Assembly (NCBI GenBank): GCA_044225565.1
Contig: JBGAIL010000093.1
Span: 1-18,471 of the forward strand
Origin: CAVXAE01 sp044225565
GTDB taxonomy: Bacteria; Pseudomonadota; Gammaproteobacteria; Steroidobacterales; Steroidobacteraceae
Reading direction: 5' to 3'
DNA length: 18,471 nt
Both the position numbers and the translations under genes were made by a program. Under the pieces are notes generated by a model. That model worked only from the letters and a program-made list of their open reading frames with translations, had not been told where the DNA came from and searched no databases. Position 1 is the first letter of the stretch, and each line of letters begins with the position of its first letter. Below are positions 1 to 7,041 of this stretch, piece by piece.

Positions 1-24
1 GGGCTATAGCCAATACGGTGAAGG

Positions 25-489
25 TCATTCGGGAAACCGCGGGAGGGGATTCCAACTAACGGCCTCCTCGAGCTCTCGCTCTTTACCTTTCCAATTTGGG
101 TACTTCGATGATGCGGGCCGCAAGGCCGATGGGGAAAGCTGAATAACCGTACGCAAGAGCCCTTCCATCTTTCGGCGCAGATCTTCGTCGGTGCTAGCCA
201 TTCGTTGGATGGGCGCAAACCAAAGCTTGCGCTCATACGTCTTGAAATCATCGATTGCCCAAGACGCAGCGAGATGGAGATGATCAGCTCCGTCCTTGAG
301 AACCTGGATGGAAGCGACACCGCCTGACGGATGACGAAACAAGAAGTCCCAGCTCGGGTTGTACTGCTGATACTTCAATAACCGCAAATTGTATCGCTCA
401 GCGAACTCCTCGAGCCGCGAAGCGAGGGGCGCGAAGAATGCATCCAGGGCTTTATAATCCGCGCCGAATCCGGGCATCTCGTCTTCCAT
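25..489 (-). CDS. Uncharacterised protein, 154 aa
   Basis: I do not recognise a characterised family. The protein is soluble, with no signal peptide or membrane segment. It begins MEDEMPGFGADYKALDAFF and continues with a charged helix (LEEFAERYNL), a beta-rich middle containing FRHPSGG and a Trp/Tyr-containing stretch, and a Lys/Glu-rich C-terminus. The frame stays open upstream to a TTG at 606. That extension overlaps the end of asd and reads like non-coding sequence, so I chose the ATG at 487-489; the ATG five codons later is also possible. The ribosome site is weak (GTGGGAAT). The gene lies downstream of asd on the same strand. Its base composition looks less GC-rich than its neighbours (one 60-base line counted at about 52%), which hints at recent acquisition. 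The reading frame is probably real; the function is unknown. Confidence 0.6.
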   Translation of the reverse strand: MEDEMPGFGADYKALDAFFAPLASRLEEFAERYNLRLLKYQQYNPSWDFLFRHPSGGVASIQVLKDGADHLHLAASWAIDDFKTYERKLWFAPIQRMASTDEDLRRKMEGLLRTVIQLSPSALRPASSKYPNWKGKERELEEAVSWNPLPRFPE

Positions 490-602
490 ATTCCCACTCA
501 GCCTGCCAACGACCGATTTCGACGTCCCAGTGCGCAGAACGATCCAGCTGAAACTGGAAACAAGCGGCCTTTGCCCCGTCGCGCAGGCCACGCCTCCTTT
601 TG

Positions 603-1613
603 TCAAAGCCTCTCCGCAATCTGCACCGCGTTCAGCGCCGCGCCCTTGAGCAGCTGGTCACCCGCCACGAACAACGCGATGGAGCGCCCGGACGCATCGC
701 TGAGATCGCGCCGGATGCGCCCGACCAGGATCTCGTCGCGCCCCGACGCATCCTTCGGCATCGGGAAATAATTGTTGGCCACGTCGTCGACCAGCTTCAC
801 GCCCGGCGCCTTGCCCACGATCTCCCGCACCTCTTCCGGCGAGATGGGCTTGTCGCACTCGAAATTGATGGACACCGAGTGCGCCCGCAGCACCGGCACG
901 CGAACGCAGGTGGCGCACACGGCGATGCTCGGGTCGCCGAAGATCTTGTGCGTCTCCTTGATGACCTTCGTCTCCTCGTCGTTGTACCCCGTCCCGGGAT
1001 CGATACGGGTGTTGTGACTGAAGAGGTTGAAGGCATAAGGGTGCGGCAGCACCGTGTTCTTGTATTCCTGCCCCGCCAGGTGCGCGCGGGTGGATTCACG
1101 CAACTCTTCCATGGCGGCGGCACCGGCGCCCGAGGCGGCCTGGTACGTGGAGAGGATGAGCCTGCGAATGGGATTGCGCTGGTGGATGGGCCACAGCGGC
1201 GTGATGGAGATGATGGCCGCGCAGTTGGGATTGGCGATGATGCCGCGATGCCCTTCCATGGCCTGCGGATTGATCTCCGGCACCACCAGCGGCACGTCGT
1301 CGTCCATGCGGAACGCGGAGGAGTTGTCCACCACCACGGCGCCGGCTTTCACGGCGATCGGCGCGAACTTCTTCGAGATGGAGCTGCCGGCGGAGAAGAG
1401 CCCGATGCTCACGCCTTCGAAGCTGCGCTCGGTGAGCTCTTCGATGGGAACCTGCTGACCGCGGAACGGCAGCGTCTTGCCGGCCGAGCGCGCGGAGGCG
1501 AACAGCCGCAGCTTCGAAAGCGGAAAGTGGCGTTGCTCGAGGCAGCGGACGAGCTCGACGCCGACGGCGCCGCTCGCGCCGACGACCGCCACGACAGGAC
1601 TGGAATCAGACAT
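603..1613 (-). CDS. asd: Aspartate-semialdehyde dehydrogenase
   Basis: It reduces aspartyl-4-phosphate with NADPH to aspartate semialdehyde, the branch point to lysine/diaminopimelate, threonine, isoleucine and methionine, in the cytosol. Visible features: the N-terminal nucleotide-binding GASGAVG at residues 12-18; DNSSAFR at 96-102; the catalytic Cys131 in NPNCAAI (the usual motif is NPNCST); STYQAASGAGAAAMEEL from residue 155; the catalytic His245 in RVPVLRAHS; and the C-terminal GDQLLKGAALNAVQIAE. The length of 336 aa is normal for the family. The STYQAASGAGAAA and YAFNLFSHN motifs resemble plant/planctomycete-type enzymes more than the E. coli type. The start is supported by GGAG seven bases upstream (1621-1624). 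The gene sits just behind a terminator and a candidate leader peptide (1668-1799), so attenuation control is likely. Identity is secure. Confidence 0.97.
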   Translation of the reverse strand: MSDSSPVVAVVGASGAVGVELVRCLEQRHFPLSKLRLFASARSAGKTLPFRGQQVPIEELTERSFEGVSIGLFSAGSSISKKFAPIAVKAGAVVVDNSSAFRMDDDVPLVVPEINPQAMEGHRGIIANPNCAAIISITPLWPIHQRNPIRRLILSTYQAASGAGAAAMEELRESTRAHLAGQEYKNTVLPHPYAFNLFSHNTRIDPGTGYNDEETKVIKETHKIFGDPSIAVCATCVRVPVLRAHSVSINFECDKPISPEEVREIVGKAPGVKLVDDVANNYFPMPKDASGRDEILVGRIRRDLSDASGRSIALFVAGDQLLKGAALNAVQIAERL

Positions 1614-1667
1614 CGATCTTCTCCGTACGGTTCGGGATGACCGCCGTTTCAGGGGCCCGGAAACGAA

Positions 1668-1694
1668 AAGGCCCCGACCGGTCGGCGGGGCCTT
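1668..1694 (-). terminator. Intrinsic terminator, candidate asd attenuator
   Basis: On the minus strand a perfect 9-bp stem (AAGGCCCCG paired with CGGGGCCTT) encloses a 9-base loop and is followed by TTTCGTTT, giving a U-rich tail. It is functional on the minus strand only, because the plus strand has no T-tract after the stem. It lies 55 bases before the asd start and about 190 bases after the paaK stop. It could simply end the paaK transcript, but its position just after a Thr/Ile/Lys-rich short reading frame suggests an attenuator. Confidence 0.8.
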
Positions 1695-1718
1695 GGGGGA
1701 TTCGCTATCGCTCGGATG

Positions 1719-1799
1719 CTAGACGCACGCGGCTCCCTCAAGCGCCCCTTCGCAGGGCATCTTGATGGTTTTCGTGGATTTGATCGTCGAGCGGGTCAC
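1719..1799 (-). CDS. Candidate asd leader peptide, 26 codons
   Basis: This short reading frame starts at GTG (1797-1799) and stops at TAG (1719-1721). Residues 5-14 read TIKSTKTIKM (1758-1787): three Thr, two Ile, three Lys and one Met in ten codons. These are precisely the amino acids derived from aspartate semialdehyde, the product of the next gene. The run is AT-rich (ACG ATC AAA TCC ACG AAA ACC ATC AAG ATG) within very GC-rich DNA. The stop is 24 bases before the terminator. By analogy with known leader peptides such as that of thrABC, ribosome stalling here would control asd. Weak points: the start is uncertain, no Shine-Dalgarno is seen before the GTG, and the frame remains open upstream. 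A possible promoter would put the transcript start right at the GTG, implying leaderless translation. Confidence 0.45.
   Translation of the reverse strand: MTRSTIKSTKTIKMPCEGALEGAACV
1740..1748 (-). promoter_or_regulatory. Possible antiterminator segment of the asd leader
   Basis: On the minus strand GGGGCGCTT can pair with the 5' arm of the terminator (AAGGCCCC, 1687-1694) as GGGGC/GCCCC plus CTT/AAG, with one bulged G. It can alternatively pair locally with GCCC at 1755-1758. It lies 13 bases downstream of the last Lys codon of the leader run (1761-1763), where a stalled ribosome would leave it free. Inferred from base pairing by eye; no folding calculation was made. Confidence 0.35.
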
Positions 1800-1806
1800 G
1801 GCCGGC

Positions 1807-1835
1807 AAAGTAGCGGAATGCGCCGCAGGGCGCAA
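1807..1835 (-). promoter_or_regulatory. Possible promoter for the asd leader
   Basis: On the minus strand TTGCGC (1830-1835) and TACTTT (1807-1812) are separated by exactly 17 bases. Each matches the sigma-70 consensus at only three of six positions. The expected transcript start would be near 1799-1800, at the leader GTG. The positioning is suggestive but the match is weak. Confidence 0.25.
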
Positions 1836-1881
1836 GCGCGGAAGGCCCGTTGCGCGAACAATTCCCCCGGCGCGCCGCCGC

Positions 1882-3186
1882 TCAACCCGACTCGCGCTTG
1901 TCCACGATGCGCTTCGCCTTGCCCGCCGACCGCTCCAGCGTGTTCGCCGGATGCACCAGCACCGCCGCGGTGATGCCGATGTACACCTTGATGCTCCGCG
2001 CCAGCCCGCGGGAGGCTTCGACGCACTGGGCCTGCGAGTGCGCCAGACCTGGCGCCAGCTCCACGTTCACCGTGATCGAATCGAGATGCCCCTCCCGGGT
2101 CACCTCCAGGTAGTAGTGCGGCGCGAGGGTCGCCTGTTTGAGGATGAGCTCCTCGATCTGCGTCGGGAATACGTTCACGCCGCGGATGATCAGCATGTCG
2201 TCGCTGCGCCCGGTGATCTTCGCCATGCGCCGCATCGAGCGTGCCGTGGGCGGCAGCAGCCGGGTGAGATCCCGCGTGCGGTAGCGAATGACCGGCAGCG
2301 CTTCCTTGGTGAGCGAGGTGAACACCAGCTCCCCTTCCTCGCCGTCCGGCAGCACGCGCCCCGTCTGCGGATCGATGATCTCCGGGTAAAAATGATCCTC
2401 CCAGATCACCGGCCCGTCCTGCGTCTCCACGCATTCGCTCGCCACGCCAGGCCCCATCACCTCCGACAATCCATAGATGTCCACGGCCTTGAGGCCCAGG
2501 CGGGTCTCGATCTCCGTGCGCATCGCCTGCGTCCACGGCTCCGCGCCGAAGATGCCGGCCCGCAGCGAGCATTTGCGCCCATCGAGCCCCTGCCGTGCGA
2601 ACTCCTCCGCGATGTTCAGGGAATACGAGGGCGTGACCATGATGATGTCCGGCTCGAAGTCCTGGATGAGCTGCACCTGCTTCTCCGTCTGCCCGCCGGA
2701 CATCGGGATCACCGTGCATCCGAGCTTCTCCGCGCCGTAATGCGCGCCGAGCCCGCCGGTGAACAGGCCATACCCATACGCGACGTGTACCTTGTCGCCC
2801 GGCCTGCCCCCCGCGGCAAAAATGGATCGCGCCACGAGCGTCGCCCAGTTCTCGATGTCGTTGCGCGTATAGCCGACCACGGTGGGCTTGCCGGTGGTGC
2901 CGCTGGAAGCATGCAGCCGCGCGATGCGCTCGCGCGGCACCGCGAACAGCCCGAAAGGATAGTTGTCCCGGAAATCCTTCTTCACCAGGAACGGGAAGCG
3001 GGACAGATCCTCGAGGCGCTTCAGGTCGGAAGGATGCACTCCGGCGGCATCGAAGCTGCGCTGGTAGTGGGGCACGTTGTCGTAAGCGTGCTGCACCGAG
3101 CGCTTGAGCCGCTCGAGCTGTGTCGCACGCAGCTCATCGAGGCTCGCGCGCTCGATGGATTCGAAAACCTCGCCGGATAAGCCCAT
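1882..3186 (-). CDS. paaK: Phenylacetate-CoA ligase
   Basis: It activates phenylacetate (or a related aryl acid) with ATP and CoA to the CoA thioester, the entry step of aerobic phenylacetate degradation. It is a 434-aa member of the adenylate-forming superfamily. Visible features: the P-loop-like SSGTTGKPT at residues 94-102; GAEPW at 214-218; DIYGLSEV at 236-243; RYRTRD at 301-306; and the C-terminal hinge and lid GRSDDMLIIRGVNVFPTQIE at 326-345. The length is typical. The start is supported by GGGGAGGGGAC directly upstream. No other paa genes (paaABCDE, paaG, paaZ) are present in the window, so this is either a stand-alone ligase or serves another aryl-acid route. It follows the PAS-only protein on the same strand, 94 bases downstream. 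The family assignment is firm; the exact substrate is inferred. Confidence 0.92.
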   Translation of the reverse strand: MGLSGEVFESIERASLDELRATQLERLKRSVQHAYDNVPHYQRSFDAAGVHPSDLKRLEDLSRFPFLVKKDFRDNYPFGLFAVPRERIARLHASSGTTGKPTVVGYTRNDIENWATLVARSIFAAGGRPGDKVHVAYGYGLFTGGLGAHYGAEKLGCTVIPMSGGQTEKQVQLIQDFEPDIIMVTPSYSLNIAEEFARQGLDGRKCSLRAGIFGAEPWTQAMRTEIETRLGLKAVDIYGLSEVMGPGVASECVETQDGPVIWEDHFYPEIIDPQTGRVLPDGEEGELVFTSLTKEALPVIRYRTRDLTRLLPPTARSMRRMAKITGRSDDMLIIRGVNVFPTQIEELILKQATLAPHYYLEVTREGHLDSITVNVELAPGLAHSQAQCVEASRGLARSIKVYIGITAAVLVHPANTLERSAGKAKRIVDKRESG

Positions 3187-3248
3187 GTCCCCTCCCCTTT
3201 CTGTGCCGGGTCATTCTCCACATTCGAGTCGGGACTTGCCACGGCTGG

Positions 3249-3284
3249 CTACCAGTTGATGGTGTACCGGCGCTCGGGCTTCAT
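3249..3284 (-). other. Eleven-codon mini reading frame coupled to the PAS gene
   Basis: An ATG overlaps the TGA of the PAS protein in an ATGA arrangement and opens MKPERRYTINW followed by TAG. It is too short to classify. It may be chance, or debris from the event that removed the downstream part of the PAS gene. No dedicated ribosome site is seen. Confidence 0.15.
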
Positions 3285-4897
3285 GGCAACTGCTGCTCGC
3301 GACCGGCGATCTCGATGATCTCTCGCTCGAGCCGCTTGCGCTCCGTGACGTCGTTGACGACTGCGAGCCAGTGATGTCCGCCATCCCGCCGCAGCGGCGT
3401 GACGACGCACGAGGCGATGAATCGCGTGCCGTCCTTGCGCTGGCATTCGAATTCAACGGGCTGGATGGCGGCCGGCGATTCATCGCTCTCGCGCAGCGAG
3501 CGCTCGACGTATTCGCGTTGCGCCAGCGGCATCGTGAACAGCGGCCGCACGGACTGGCCGACCAGCTCGCCCGCGCGGTAACCGAACATCGCATCGAGCG
3601 CGGGATTCGTCAGCCTCACGATGTCGCTCGCGCTGTCCACGAGCAGCACGCCTTCCCGCATCGTCTCGAGAATGAAGGATTGCGTATGCAGCGCGTCGCG
3701 TTGCGCGCGCCGCTCGGTAACCTCGGTGACGTTCGCGACGGCGCCCGTGACCTCGCCTTCGCTGCGCACCGGCCGCACGCGCCATTCGAAATGGCGCGGG
3801 TCGCGGCCCGTCCCGTCCGCCACGACCTGCTCGAAATCGTGCGACTCGCCAGTCGCCATCACGCGCTCGAAGATCGAAGCCATGCGCGCCCGGTCCTCGG
3901 CCAGCGCGAACTGCAGCACCGATACGCCGACCGCGTCGGCAGGCGCGAGGCCCCGCAGCTCGCGATTGAGGAAGATGCATCGGCAGTGGCGATCGAAGAG
4001 CACGAGCCAGTCCGCTGAGCTTCCCGCGACTGTCTGCAGCATCTCCTCCTGCGTACGCGTCGAAAGCAGCTCCACTTCCTTGCGCGCGTGAATGTCGAGC
4101 GAGATGCCGATGGCCACCGTCGCATTGCCGTCGAAATCCCAGGCGACGGCACGGCCGCGCGTCAGCATCCACTTCCAGCGGCCGTTGCCCGTGCGGATGC
4201 GATATTCGAGATCGATGGCGGGCAGCTCACCCTCGAGGTGGGCGAGCATCTGCTGGCGCACCCGCTCCTGATCTTCGGCGTGGATGCGCGACATCCATGG
4301 GTCCGACGTGCCTTCCCACTGCTCGCGGCTGTATCCCGTCATGGCGAACCAGAGCGGGCTCATCTGCATGGCGTTGGTGGCGATCTGCCATTGCCAGAAG
4401 GAGGCGCGCGCGCCCCACAACGCGGTGGCGAGCCGGGCCTCGTTCTCCTGCCGCGCCACCTCGGCTTGCTTGCGCAGGTCGATCTCGATGCAGACGCCGC
4501 AGGCGCGCAAAGGCCGCCCCCCGGCATCGTGCTCCAGCGCCTGGCCGCGATGCAGTACCCAGAGCCAACGCGAATCCACGGTGAGCAGGCGGTATTCGCA
4601 TTCGAAGGAATCGCTCTGCCCCGTGCGCAGCTCCTCGAGGCGGCGCTGGAATTCGAACAGGTCGTCGGGGTGGATGTTGCGCGCCCAGCGCATCAGGTGG
4701 TCGCGCCCGGGGCAGGAATCCAGGCCCATCTGAGCGCACCAGCGCGCATCGATGGCGTAGTGGCCGTGGGCGAAGTCCCAGATCCAGGAGCCGATCTCCG
4801 CCTGCGTGAGCGCGGCCCGGCGCTGGGTATCGGTGATCGTCGGCAGCAGGCTCGGCTCGAGGGCGGCGGCGCTCATGGGCGCGGTATTGTGGCCCAT
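3281..4897 (-). CDS. Multi-PAS sensor protein lacking an output domain
   Basis: A soluble 538-aa protein made of four consecutive PAS domains, at about residues 30-150, 155-275, 285-395 and 405-525. The first two are of the PAS_3 type (HPDD and DPWMSRIHAEDQE motifs, ending in ARKEVE-like linkers). The fourth ends in DVTERKRLEREIIEIAGREQQ followed by Leu-Pro and a stop. In hybrid PAS kinases of the HisKA_3 class this linker normally continues into RIGxDLHDGLGQ, carrying the phospho-accepting His. Here neither the kinase nor a GGDEF/EAL or methyl-accepting domain follows, in any frame of the 94 bases before paaK. No membrane segment is present, so any sensing would be cytoplasmic. The start at 4897 has GCGGCGGG upstream; Met8 is an alternative. 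It is either a truncated kinase remnant or a stand-alone sensor acting in trans. Confidence 0.85.
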   Translation of the reverse strand: MGHNTAPMSAAALEPSLLPTITDTQRRAALTQAEIGSWIWDFAHGHYAIDARWCAQMGLDSCPGRDHLMRWARNIHPDDLFEFQRRLEELRTGQSDSFECEYRLLTVDSRWLWVLHRGQALEHDAGGRPLRACGVCIEIDLRKQAEVARQENEARLATALWGARASFWQWQIATNAMQMSPLWFAMTGYSREQWEGTSDPWMSRIHAEDQERVRQQMLAHLEGELPAIDLEYRIRTGNGRWKWMLTRGRAVAWDFDGNATVAIGISLDIHARKEVELLSTRTQEEMLQTVAGSSADWLVLFDRHCRCIFLNRELRGLAPADAVGVSVLQFALAEDRARMASIFERVMATGESHDFEQVVADGTGRDPRHFEWRVRPVRSEGEVTGAVANVTEVTERRAQRDALHTQSFILETMREGVLLVDSASDIVRLTNPALDAMFGYRAGELVGQSVRPLFTMPLAQREYVERSLRESDESPAAIQPVEFECQRKDGTRFIASCVVTPLRRDGGHHWLAVVNDVTERKRLEREIIEIAGREQQLP

Positions 4898-5030
4898 CCC
4901 GCCGCAAATGCCTTGTTGCGCATCTGCATCAGCGCCCCGAGTCGCCGCCAGCAGACAGTTTTCGGCGGAACTCCGCTGCGGTTCGTGCGCTCACTTCGGG
5001 GACGAAGCGATATTGCAGGAGATTCGAGTG

Positions 5031-5219
5031 GTGAAAAAAGCGACATGGCGGCGCTGGACGCCGACCCGGGAAACGATCGAAGGGATGCGGGCGGCGCTGG
5101 GCGCGCATTGGGCGGAAGCCACCCACACGGTGCGCGGCTCGCCGTTCTGGCCGGCTCCGCGGAGCTGGCTGCAGCGCCAGGCCTACCACTTCACCAACGG
5201 CGGCAAGCTCATCAGGTAA
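5031..5219 (+). CDS. Small hypothetical protein, 62 aa
   Basis: GTG is preceded by AGGAG (5018-5022) with eight bases of spacing, one of the best ribosome sites in the window. The product is basic and aromatic-rich, beginning MKKATWRRWTPTRETIEGMR and ending FTNGGKLIR. Its last 37 bases are antisense to the end of hemF. The first 20 residues recall the N-terminus of DUF2062 membrane proteins, but the expected RRSVA and hydrophobic segments do not follow, so I do not assign that family. It could be a genuine small protein, a decayed gene start, or chance. It runs opposite to all its neighbours. Confidence 0.35.
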   Translation: MKKATWRRWTPTRETIEGMRAALGAHWAEATHTVRGSPFWPAPRSWLQRQAYHFTNGGKLIR

Positions 5220-6004
5220 GCCTCGGGGTCGGCATCCGTGCCGAAGCCGAACCTGGTGCCGCGGTCGTAGACGAGATTGAACTCGACGTAGCGGCCCCGT
5301 TTGAGCAGCAGGCGCTCCCGCGCCGCCTCGTCGAACGGAGTGTCCTGGCGGCGCGCCACGATCTCCCGGTACACGCTCAAGAACGCCTCGCCGATGGAGC
5401 GGACGAAGGCGTAATCCCGTTCCAGGTCGCCGCTCGAAAGCTCGTCGAAGAAGACACCGCCGACGCCGCGCGGCTCCTTGCGGTGCGGCAGATAAAAGTA
5501 GCGGTCGCACCATTCCTTGAATTCCGTATAGGCGCCGGGACGGTATGCGTCGCACGCCTGGCGCAGCACCTCGTGGAAGCGCGCCGTGTCTTCCTCGAAC
5601 GGGAACGCAGGCGTCAGGTCCGTGCCACCGCCGAACCAGCCCCGGCTGGTCGAGAGGTAGCGGACGTTCATGTGCACGGTGGGCACGTATGGATTGTACG
5701 GGTGCACCACGAGCGAAAGGCCGCAGGCCACGAAGCGGCCTTCCGATTCGGCGGCGCCGGGAATCTGGCTGAGCAGTTGCGGTGAGAACGTGCCCCAGAC
5801 GTGGCTCACGTTCACGCCTGCCTTCTCGAAAGTCTTTCCGCGCATCACGCGCATGGCGCCGCCACCCTGCAGGCGGTGGCCCGCGGGCCGGCTCCAGTCC
5901 TTCGCTTCGAAACGGCTCGAGGTCTCGAAGGATTCCAGCATGGCGCAAATGCGCGCCTGCAGGTCCAGCGCGTAGTCGTGGAAGACTTTCGCGAACTCGC
6001 TCAT
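5183..6004 (-). CDS. hemF: Oxygen-dependent coproporphyrinogen III oxidase
   Basis: It converts coproporphyrinogen III to protoporphyrinogen IX by oxidative decarboxylation of two propionates, using O2, in the cytosol. The 273-aa product carries the family signatures GGGAMRVMRG (47-56), VNVSHVWGTFSP (64-75), VHPYNPYVPTVHMNVRY (100-116), GWFGGGTDLTP (122-132), FDELSSGD (186-193) and YVEFNLVYDRGTRFG (239-253). It ends at LMSLPPLVKW, so the roughly 26-residue tail of E. coli HemF is missing. Some alphaproteobacterial enzymes also end at about this point, so I take this as a natural short form. Its ATG overlaps the hemE stop as ATGA. It is the last gene of the heme unit. Because it requires oxygen, an HemN/HemZ enzyme elsewhere would be needed for anaerobic growth. 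Confidence 0.95.
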   Translation of the reverse strand: MSEFAKVFHDYALDLQARICAMLESFETSSRFEAKDWSRPAGHRLQGGGAMRVMRGKTFEKAGVNVSHVWGTFSPQLLSQIPGAAESEGRFVACGLSLVVHPYNPYVPTVHMNVRYLSTSRGWFGGGTDLTPAFPFEEDTARFHEVLRQACDAYRPGAYTEFKEWCDRYFYLPHRKEPRGVGGVFFDELSSGDLERDYAFVRSIGEAFLSVYREIVARRQDTPFDEAARERLLLKRGRYVEFNLVYDRGTRFGFGTDADPEAYLMSLPPLVKW

Positions 6005-7041
6005 GCCTTGCCTGCGTGAACGGAGTCGACGAGGCGCGCGACCGCATCCGGATCGGTCTCCGGCCAGATGCCGTGACCGAGATTGAAGATGTGACCGGTC
6101 GACCCCGCCTCCCGCTTCACGCGTTGCACCTGACGCTCGAGCTCTTGCGGAGGGGCGAACAATGCGGCGGGATCGAGGTTGCCCTGCACGGCTTTGCCGG
6201 GGCCCAGCGTGCGGCGGGCAACGTCCAGGGGAGTGCGCCAATCCACGCCGACGACATCCACGTCGAGTCCCGCGATGTCTCCGAGCAGGGCGCCGCCCTG
6301 GTTCGCATAGTAGATGAGCGGCACATCGAGCGAGCGCAGCTGCCTCATCGTGCGCGAGACGGCGCGGAGCGCGAAGCGGCGGAACTCGGGCGGCGCGAGC
6401 AGGCCCGCCCAGGATTCGAACATCATCAGGGCCTGCGCGCCGGCCTGCGCCTGCGCACGAAGATAGGCGGCCATGGCGTCGGCCAGCTTGTCGAGCAGCA
6501 GCTCGGCGAGATCGGGAATGGCGTAGAGGAAGGCACGCGCGACGCCGAACTCCTTGGAAGGCTTGCCGCAGACGAGATAGCAGAGCAGCGTGAACGGGCC
6601 GCCTGCGAAGCCGATCACTGGTGCGCCGCGAGGCACTTCGGCGCGCACCAGGCGCACGGACTCCATCACGAAGGGCACGTCGCGCTCGGGAACGAGCTCC
6701 GGGAGGGCTTCGATCTGCTCCCGGCTGCGAATGGGTTTGGCCACGATGGGTCCCGGTGCGAACTCGATGCCGACGCCCATGCCCTGCAGCGGGGTCATGA
6801 TGTCGCTGAAGAGGATGGCGGCGTCCAGCTCGAAGCGGCGCAGGGGCTGCATCGTCACTTCCGCGGCGAGATCGGGGCGGCGCGTGAGCGTCGCGAAATC
6901 CACTTTGGCGCGCAGCTCGCGATACTCGGGGAGATAGCGGCCCGCCTGGCGCATCACCCACACCGGCGTGTGCGGAACGGGCTGGCCGCGGCAGGCTGCA
7001 AGGAACGCGCTGGGCGCGGTGCTCACGGTACGCTCAGCCAT
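6001..7041 (-). CDS. hemE: Uroporphyrinogen decarboxylase
   Basis: It removes four acetate carboxyls from uroporphyrinogen III to give coproporphyrinogen III; cytosolic and cofactor-free. The 346-aa protein has the N-terminal signature VWVMRQAGRYLPEYR (27-41) with active-site Arg31 and Arg35, ILFSDIMTP with Asp80, IGFAGGPFTLLCYL, the GNLDP loop, and the C-terminal FNLGHGIWPETDP with its conserved His. The length is usual. The chosen ATG at 7039-7041 lies inside the end of hemB and has GGAG eight bases upstream. A GTG at 7024-7026 overlapping the hemB TGA (GTGA) is an alternative that would match the four-base overlaps elsewhere in the unit. Translation is coupled to hemB upstream and hemF downstream. 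Confidence 0.97.
   Translation of the reverse strand: MAERTVSTAPSAFLAACRGQPVPHTPVWVMRQAGRYLPEYRELRAKVDFATLTRRPDLAAEVTMQPLRRFELDAAILFSDIMTPLQGMGVGIEFAPGPIVAKPIRSREQIEALPELVPERDVPFVMESVRLVRAEVPRGAPVIGFAGGPFTLLCYLVCGKPSKEFGVARAFLYAIPDLAELLLDKLADAMAAYLRAQAQAGAQALMMFESWAGLLAPPEFRRFALRAVSRTMRQLRSLDVPLIYYANQGGALLGDIAGLDVDVVGVDWRTPLDVARRTLGPGKAVQGNLDPAALFAPPQELERQVQRVKREAGSTGHIFNLGHGIWPETDPDAVARLVDSVHAGKA

Noticed and set aside
1762..3180. Long plus-strand open frame opposite paaK (472 codons)
   Set aside because: Arg/His/Pro-rich mirror of the GC-rich paaK codons; paaK has all family motifs, this frame has none.
5040..5075. T-run on the minus strand (CGCTTTTTTC) as terminator of the heme unit
   Set aside because: Only a 4-bp GGCG/CGCC stem is available, and it is not adjacent to the T-run; not convincing.
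5031..5219. Assignment of the small protein to DUF2062
   Set aside because: Only the first 20 residues look similar; the conserved RRSVA and membrane segments are absent.
4088..5785. Long plus-strand frame opposite the PAS gene and hemF (565 codons)
   Set aside because: It spans the antisense of two recognised genes and has shadow composition with no domain motifs.
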